A DNA stretch of 64,000 nucleotides. Origin: Neostapfia colusana. Its lineage: Eukaryota > Streptophyta > Magnoliopsida > Poales > Poaceae. The notes beneath the pieces are model-generated. The model ran no database searches. It saw nothing but the letters and a program-made list of their open reading frames with translations, and was not told where the DNA came from. Both the position numbers and the translations under genes were made by a program. Location of the stretch: positions 15,801,084 to 15,865,083 of the forward strand of contig JASWHV010000016.1 of assembly GCA_030760725.1 (NCBI GenBank), written 5' to 3'. Shown piece after piece: positions 58,840 to 64,000 of this stretch (position 1 is its first letter; every line of letters starts with the position of its first letter).

Positions 58840-58917
58840 CTGTAGGCAAAGAAAGCTCTCAGGCTAAGAGAGGAGAAGGGAACGCTACTCCTATAAGACA
58901 GACAGAGCAACACTTAC
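58840..58917 (-). other. Candidate intron in the F antisense ORF
   Basis: Minus strand: donor GTAAGTGTTGC directly after the ARWSAHVA codons, acceptor TTTGCCTACAG before GGACTC. Length is 78 nt, a multiple of three, and it contains the in-frame stop at 58917-58919. Removing it restores a frame that matches E, where the corresponding place (near 36965) has no such insert. Confidence 0.5.
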
Positions 58918-60059
58918 TAGGCGACGTGAGCGCTCCAACGGGCTTGGAGCCCCGGCCTCTGGGCCGGGGCAGGACCGCCAGGACCTGCAGCCGGAACGCT
59001 CGCTAGCTGTGGCGTCTGAGCCCCCGGCACACTCCCGGGCGTCGCCCCACCGGCGTCCTTCCTGGAAGCCCCTCCGCCTGAGGAAGAGTGGCGGGACGCT
59101 TGGGGTTCCTCGGACTGCCGCTGTCCGAGAAGAGACCCGCCGGAGTGGGACACTCGAGGTCTCTTTGGGTCGCCACTCGACGGACCAGCGCCTCCGGGAG
59201 ATGGGCGCAAGGGTGCCCCGGCCCCCTGGCTCGGCGCAAGCGACGCCCTCGGAGGAGACCGGGCACGTTTCTTCTCTGGCTGCCCAGGAGTCGGCTCCTT
59301 CCCCTTCCCCTTGTCGGCGGCCTGAGTTCCGCCGGCCCTCGGTGCGGGTTGGACAGCGATAGACGCCTCGTGCTCCGATCCGGAGCGCTCGGTCCCAGGG
59401 ATCGAGATGCCCCAGAGGGCATCCCCAACCTGACGAACAGCGATCCCAATGTCGTCGAGGTTCGGCATCTTCCGCAGCAGCTCTAACCTCCTCTGCGGCT
59501 ATAAGAAGAGGGGAGTGCCAGAGGCCGGGAAGGCGAGGTCACCACCGGTGACGTAGTCACTGCTCACCTTGGCCACCATCTCGTACAGCTCCTCATCGGA
59601 AGGATCAGAGCCGAGAGCCCTCTCCAACCTGGTGTAGTCGAGCTCGCCGGTGTAGTACCATGCCGGGCGGTTGCGCTGCTGCAAGGGCGCAATACGGCGC
59701 GACAAGAAATCCACTAGCACCATCAGGGACGTCAGCCCCTCGTTGGCCAGGAACCGGATCCGCTCCAAGACCGGTGCGTACTCCTGCTCCAGCTCTGGGA
59801 CCTCCTCCCAGAAGCGACGCTCGGTGGTTGGGCCGGCAGTTGAGAGCTGCAGGCGATCGTGCTCGTCGGTCTGCACGATCACCCAGTTCTCCCTTCAGTT
59901 TTCCCACCTCGACGCTGTGACACCCTAACCTCGGGTGTCAGCATATGTTCATGTTTTATGAAGAAGAAAAACATTTTAAGAAAAGTAGGAACAGAGACAA
60001 GTATCAAAAGGATAGCCAATAAAGCTCTCCGAGAACACCGAAGGCAACTTCCACGGCCA

Positions 60060-60610
60060 GCAGACCACGTGGCGTGTTCGGAGCTCATCCCCGAGAAATT
60101 TGGGAGAGGTCCGCCGCTAAACTGGCTACGTGGCAGGCTCGGGGGTCACCTCCGCAATTGGAAAGAGGTCCGACCCTGTGGGACACGTGCTGCCGCGGAG
60201 CTAGCCTCTGCGGAAGAAGCAAAGGCATTTTTCAGAGGGCACGTGTCATCCTCGGAGCTAGTCCTCGCGGAAATAAGAGGACCAGTCACGCGGGATACGT
60301 GTCAATCTCGGAGCTCATCTCAGAGAAGTCCGGATCTATCGAACACGTGTCGCCACCGGAGCTTATCACTGGAAGGTCTGACGCAGCTAAACACGTGTCG
60401 ACCTCGGGGCATGTCCCTGAGGAAAGGAGAGCGGAAAGACCGGCACCCACACGTGGCGTGCGCCGGAGCTCGTCTCTGAAGAAGAGGGAGGTCTCGATCG
60501 ATTGACACGCGGCACAACCGGAGCTCGTCTCTGCGGATGAGGAGATACCAGGCCCGGAGGACACGTGAGGCTTCCGGAGCTCATCATCACGGAGGTAACG
60601 AGTTCTGGAG
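60060..60610 (+). repeat. CACGTG tandem array in solo LTR G
   Basis: About ten units spaced 46-60 bases. The ACGT cores start near 60066, 60127, 60184, 60240, 60296, 60344, 60392, 60450, 60506 and 60562. Each is followed by CGGAGCTC-like and GAGAAGAGGGAGGTC-like segments. The array ends about 150 bases upstream of the TATA box. The unit design matches the arrays in the unrelated Tat LTRs. Confidence 0.7.
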
Positions 60611-60759
60611 CAGCTGTTACGCGTAAGGACACCGGTGCGCAACAGAAACCGATCTAAAATCCACGATGGTTACCGAAGCTAAGACGTCAGGATCTAACAA
60701 AGATCTGAATAAGACTCTTATTTGGGATCCAATCAGATTAGGACTCTTCTCTTCCCGAT

Positions 60760-60767
60760 TATAAATA
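60760..60767 (+). promoter_or_regulatory. TATA box of LTR G
   Basis: TATAAATA in CCCGATTATAAATAGAGCC, a textbook plant TATA context. It sits downstream of the CACGTG array and upstream of a GCGTGAG/GTAGG candidate splice donor near 60938. Confidence 0.75.
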
Positions 60768-61248
60768 GAGCCCAAAAACCTCTGGCCGAAACCACGAACT
60801 TCTCTTTCAACTCCTGAGCCGACGACTTAGAGTCCTAGCCCTAACTCGCCGAGCAAAACATCGCCGAAGCACAACAAGGGAGATCATCGGAGGAGAACCA
60901 AGCGGTCTGAGGAGGACCCCGAAGACAAGAAGAGCGTGAGGTAGGACTTCAATACCACCTTACGACATCATGTTGTTCATCTCTTTGCATCTGTTCTTCG
61001 ATTCCTTTCGAACAGAAGCCTTTTCGTGGGCAGAACACTCGATGATCAGTTTGATCTAAAGACAAGATCATCGCCACGTTCATCTTTGATCCGAACACAT
61101 CTGACAATGCAAGCCATGCAAGAACAACAGATCAATCTAATAGAACTAATCGTAGGATAGCATGCATGTGCATCATCGCATCTAGTTTAGGGTTTGTGCA
61201 TGATATTGATTGCTGTGAATTTGTATGCACGTGAATCCTACATAGCAG

Positions 61249-62641
61249 GACAAACTCAGGAAGCTGTCTACGACGAGCTGCAGCAACAAGGTTTTGAGAA
61301 TCAAGAACAACCGGAACCGCAAGAACAAGGCAAGTGCTCCTTGACCATGTCGATCCTATGTTTTGGGTAAAACTATTTTATTTTGCGAAAAGGTGTGTGT
61401 GCTGAGTCAAACATGATGGGAAAACCCTTTTATAGGAGTTTACTAGTTTTGATTAAACCACCCTTGTCGCCTGGGAAGTTTATGAGTCGGGTATGGTTTT
61501 TGCTTTATGCTTCGCTGAGTCTATGGAATTGGGAAGCGAGATAGATGTGTCTAGCTAACTGCACTCATATTGATAATAAGAAACTGATGTTAACAATGGA
61601 AATGGATCGGAGGGAGATCTAGGCAAGCCCGGGTTTGTGAATGAGGTAGCTTGAGATGGTGGTTTACTTGCCATAGATCTAAGGACCGGTTCATGCATGC
61701 ACATGCCAGGATAACAGTGCCACCACAAGGCCAAGTATGGGTGCGGCTTAGCTGAATAATTAGGTAAGTTGCTAGGGTGTTATGGACTGTGGAAGGTGCG
61801 GGGAATGGGAGTCGAGTGAGGACTGCCCTGGGAACTGCATGGCACAAGAGGGGGCCTGTGGGTGGGAGAATTGGAGATTCTAGCCTGCCGGTGAAACCTT
61901 AGTGAGTCCATACATCTAGTAACCCCTTTGTAAAGGCTATTTTGTGATCTCTTGACCATACACCGATGGTTGTGTACTGGTAAAATGGAGGTTCTGCAGT
62001 CACCGACGGGTGACGAAATCACAAACTTGTGGGTAAAGAGGTGCAAACTCTGCAGAGTAACTAAAACTATCATGATAGTCGAGCTTACGGTCACGAGCAC
62101 CTAGCTAAACTGCCATGATTAGTTGGGATGGTTATTGGGAAGGTTCTTGGTTGTGGTTAATGAGTTTGTTATGGTTTGGTTGTTGGGACTGTGGAGTCCG
62201 GGTGATAAGATGGTTGCATGATTGTTGAGTCATGGCAGCGAAACTGGTCTCGGTGTGAGACAAAGTTGTTTATGAGATAAGATGGTAGCGAATACGTGAA
62301 GGTATTCGTGAGATGGTAGAGAATACGAGGAGGTATTCGTGAGTAAGAATGAGGTTGGTTAATGTTCGGGTGGAACATGAAAAGCGATGAAGGTATGTTG
62401 GTAATTTAATACATGCTGGGATTGCATTCATCTAAAGTTAAGTTGCTGTTTTATCATAGTTTTATAAATCTGCTTTTCTGCAAATAAGCCTTTTTATACC
62501 TACCTTGTTTATGAGCTGCATATCATGTGTTTTCCCGCACTTGCTGAGTACATCATTGTACTCAAACTTGCATTATTATTTTCATCATCAGCAGCGGGAG
62601 AAGCCTACTATGAAGACCGAGTGGAGCATTACGGCGTGTGA
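61249..62641 (+). other. Candidate spliced small ORF inside LTR G (exons 61249-61329 and 62592-62641)
   Basis: Exon a (81 nt) follows CTACATAGCAG and ends CAAG before the GC donor GCAAGT. Exon b follows TTTTCATCATCAG. Phase 1 joins give an open frame ending TGA 62639-62641. The peptide is acidic and Gln-rich (TQEAVYDELQQQGFENQEQP, then AAGEAYYEDRVEHYGV). The GGCAAGTG..CCTTGACCA segment after exon a is shared with B. An in-frame ATG exists upstream at about 61199 if the acceptor is not used. Confidence 0.42.
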
Positions 62642-62781
62642 TCTGTTCTCAACCTTGCCTGTGGAGGGATTAGAGATGGAGCCACTTCTACTTAGATTTG
62701 CTTCCGCATTAGCTAAATTGCTTCCGCTTTAGAATAAAGACTTCCGCTGTGAGCATAAGTTCAAGACCCATGAGGTATTGT

Positions 62782-62787
62782 AATAAA
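62782..62787 (+). terminator. Poly(A) signal AATAAA in LTR G
   Basis: AATAAA in TTGTAATAAACTC, about 140 bases after the small-ORF stop and about 135 before the LTR end, the same layout as in B. Confidence 0.6.
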
Positions 62788-63370
62788 CTCTGTTATTCGT
62801 GGTAATATATAATCTGAATTTATTTTGTGGAACGTATGTGTATGTGTGATGAACATCCTGGGCACACATACGCATTAGTTCTCGGTTCCGTGGTTTTTCC
62901 CACAGAATTGAGGGCGTCACAGACGCACCGAAAGGTAGAAGGTACCTAGAGGCCTTCGGATCGTTGCAGCGATGCTGGAAGTAGTACGCGCCCAGCTGGA
63001 TCTTCGAGCTGCGCCCGGTTGTCCGCAACACGAAGAAGTAGCGGAAGAGCGTCGCTGAAGCGTGCACCCCCACGAACATCTCGTAGAAATGGATGAAGAC
63101 GGCAGCCGTCGCAAAGGAGTTGGGGGAAAGGTGGTGGAGCTGGAGACCGTACGTCTCCAGCAGCGTGACGAAGAAGGAAGAAATTGGTGGGACAAACCCC
63201 GCCATGGCGTAGGCAGTGAAGAAGACCATCTCCCCCTTTTTCAGGAGCAGAGGGAGAGATCCCTGGCGGAGCCGGCGTTTCTGCTCTTCCGCGTGCCAGC
63301 CCAGCAGCTAGCGCACTGATCCGAGCTCGGCCGACCGAGCGAGACGCGACGGAAGCAGGTTGGAAGCCAT

Positions 63371-63866
63371 GGCAGGAGAGAGCTCAATAACAAGGAAGAC
63401 AAAGGCGCAAGAACTCAAGGAAGGTGCAAGCGCTGGGAAGTGCGAAGGGAAGCCGCGATGCGGGTAAGATTCCCTTTTAAAACTTCCCAAGTGCGATTCA
63501 AAGCGATCCGAAATTCTTTGAATACGCCGCTTGGGCAACCTCTTCGGCTCCAAGACCAAGCGTCGATGACAAGTGGACCCAAGTCGTCCATCTGAAGCGG
63601 TGGGCCAAGAAGTCAGTCTCCCAAGGAGATGAGCCGGCAAGACGCTTCGGCGGTTCCCGAAAAAAGCGCTGCGACGTGCAGTAGTGGCAGCCTTGGGAAC
63701 TGCCGCAGTAAAAGCAACCATCAAGTGGGCACACGCTCCCACGATCCCGCGGCTGTTCGTGCTCCGGCAACGGTCAATGCGGGACTTAGAGAAGGTGCGC
63801 GGAATGGAAGAGACGGAGGCCCCACCTCGGGCTCGCTATCTCCCCCGAGATGGGCCCGGGGGCCAC
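63371..63866 (-). promoter_or_regulatory. Antisense-gene 5' region in F with promoter-like box at 63473-63483
   Basis: Minus strand: GTTTTAAAAGG about 105 bases before the ATG at 63370, matching the E box at 36476. The rest is homologous to 36093-36475 of E. The end next to the LTR reads GATGGGCCCGGGGGCCAC, the plus-sense 3' junction of this family; it is not a pure polypurine tract. Confidence 0.5.
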
Positions 63867-64000
63867 TGTTGGTACCCTCGATATGGGGTACCCCCGCGCA
63901 CAGGGGAAAATGCCGAAGGACCTCGCTCTTCTCCGCAGGGAGAGCTCCGAAGGCGCCACGTGTCTAGCGGGGCCGGACCTCCCTATCCTCAGAGGAGAGC
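63867..64000 (+). repeat. Element F 3' LTR, first 134 bases
   Basis: TGTTGGTACCCTCGATATGG onward, the same LTR family as D and E but in plus orientation, cut off by the window end inside the first CACGTG repeat. It places F as the outermost element, plus sense. Confidence 0.88.

Larger units (their letters stand above)
59916..62921 (+). mobile_element. Solo LTR G (Tekay-like), 3,006 bp
   Basis: Begins TGTGACACCC, ends GAGGGCGTCACA, flanked by GACGC at 59911-59915 and 62922-62926. No internal sequence is present, so the element body was lost by LTR-LTR recombination. Its right half resembles the B/C LTR (CTTGCTGAGTAC...TACTCAAACTTGCAT; CTCTGCAGAGT), so it belongs to a related but distinct family. 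The plus orientation is given by TATA, poly(A) signal and similarity to B. Confidence 0.93.
57570..63370 (-). pseudogene. Element F antisense ORF with Transposase_28-like domain, split by solo LTR G
   Basis: Minus strand. ATG at 63370 (MASNLLPSRLARSAELG). 63370-62927 and 59915-57570 are in one frame once the solo LTR and one TSD copy are removed, 930 codons in all. The N-terminal domain (FFTAYAMAGFVPPISSFFVT, LQLHHLSPNSFATAAVFIHF, FRYFFVLRTTG) resembles Transposase_28 (PF04195, putative gypsy type transposon). Next come WYYTGELDYTRLERA, a Lys/Arg/Pro-rich linker (PEKKRARSPPRASLAPSQG) and a long coiled coil (ELDSRQSRLDSMGALLDAQK). In-frame stops are at 63308, 59499, 58917 and 58152. The one at 58917 lies inside a candidate 78-nt intron (58840-58917). 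Its role is unknown; such antisense ORFs are known in Tat-type elements. Confidence 0.75.

Noticed and set aside
62782..62921. End of G read as the start of a host gene promoter
   Set aside because: The TSD at 62922-62926 and the resumed antisense ORF of F show the sequence is the LTR end inside an older element.

Overview
The whole window is a nest of plant LTR retrotransposons (Ty3/gypsy superfamily). I recognise no host gene, tRNA, rRNA or CRISPR array. The organism is almost certainly a flowering plant and probably a grass: the elements are Tekay/Del-type chromoviruses with 3-4 kb LTRs, and Tat-type gypsy elements carrying an antisense gene, both common in large grass genomes. The species cannot be read from the sequence. 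Boundaries come from TG...CA termini, LTR pairs, primer-binding sites and 5-bp target-site duplications (TSDs) read by eye.

Layout. The outermost element is F (Tat-type, plus sense), whose left half lies outside the window. F is visible as an integrase fragment at 34222-35008, the rest of integrase at 55716-56381, a spacer, a long antisense ORF (57570-63370) and the first 134 bases of its 3' LTR (63867 onward). Into F, left side, went a chain of minus-sense Tat-family insertions: D2 (LTR 33107-34221), then D1 (LTR 30019-31102), then D0 (LTR 1-258 plus 26095-26906). Into the D0 LTR went A (259-26094, Tekay type, TSD GAACC). Into the RNase H region of A went B (7869-20538, Tekay type, TSD TTGAG). 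Further right, F's integrase was hit by E (35009-55715, Tat family, minus sense, TSD ATCAC). E in turn was hit by C (38799-51327, same family as B, minus sense, TSD TCGGG). A solo LTR G (59916-62921, TSD GACGC) sits inside F's antisense ORF.

Coding state. B and C each keep a 1,490-codon gag-pol frame of exactly equal length, broken by one CGA-to-TGA nonsense codon each, at different places. Both carry an extra 260-codon ORF upstream of gag. A is older and frameshifted. D1 keeps broken gag, protease and part of reverse transcriptase. D2 and E are gag-only derivatives that share a deletion through protease. E and F carry an antisense ORF; in F it holds a domain resembling Transposase_28 (PF04195) followed by coiled coil.

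Most interesting signals. (1) The long LTRs of A, B/C and G each look like a small transcription unit with a conserved in-frame exon pair (GC donor, AG acceptor, phase 1 on both sides) encoding an acidic, Gln-rich peptide. (2) About 56-bp tandem repeats carrying CACGTG (G-box/ABRE-like) lie upstream of the TATA box in two unrelated LTR families and again inside element bodies. (3) The extra pre-gag ORF in B/C and the antisense gene in E/F, the latter with its own promoter-like box and a candidate 78-nt intron.
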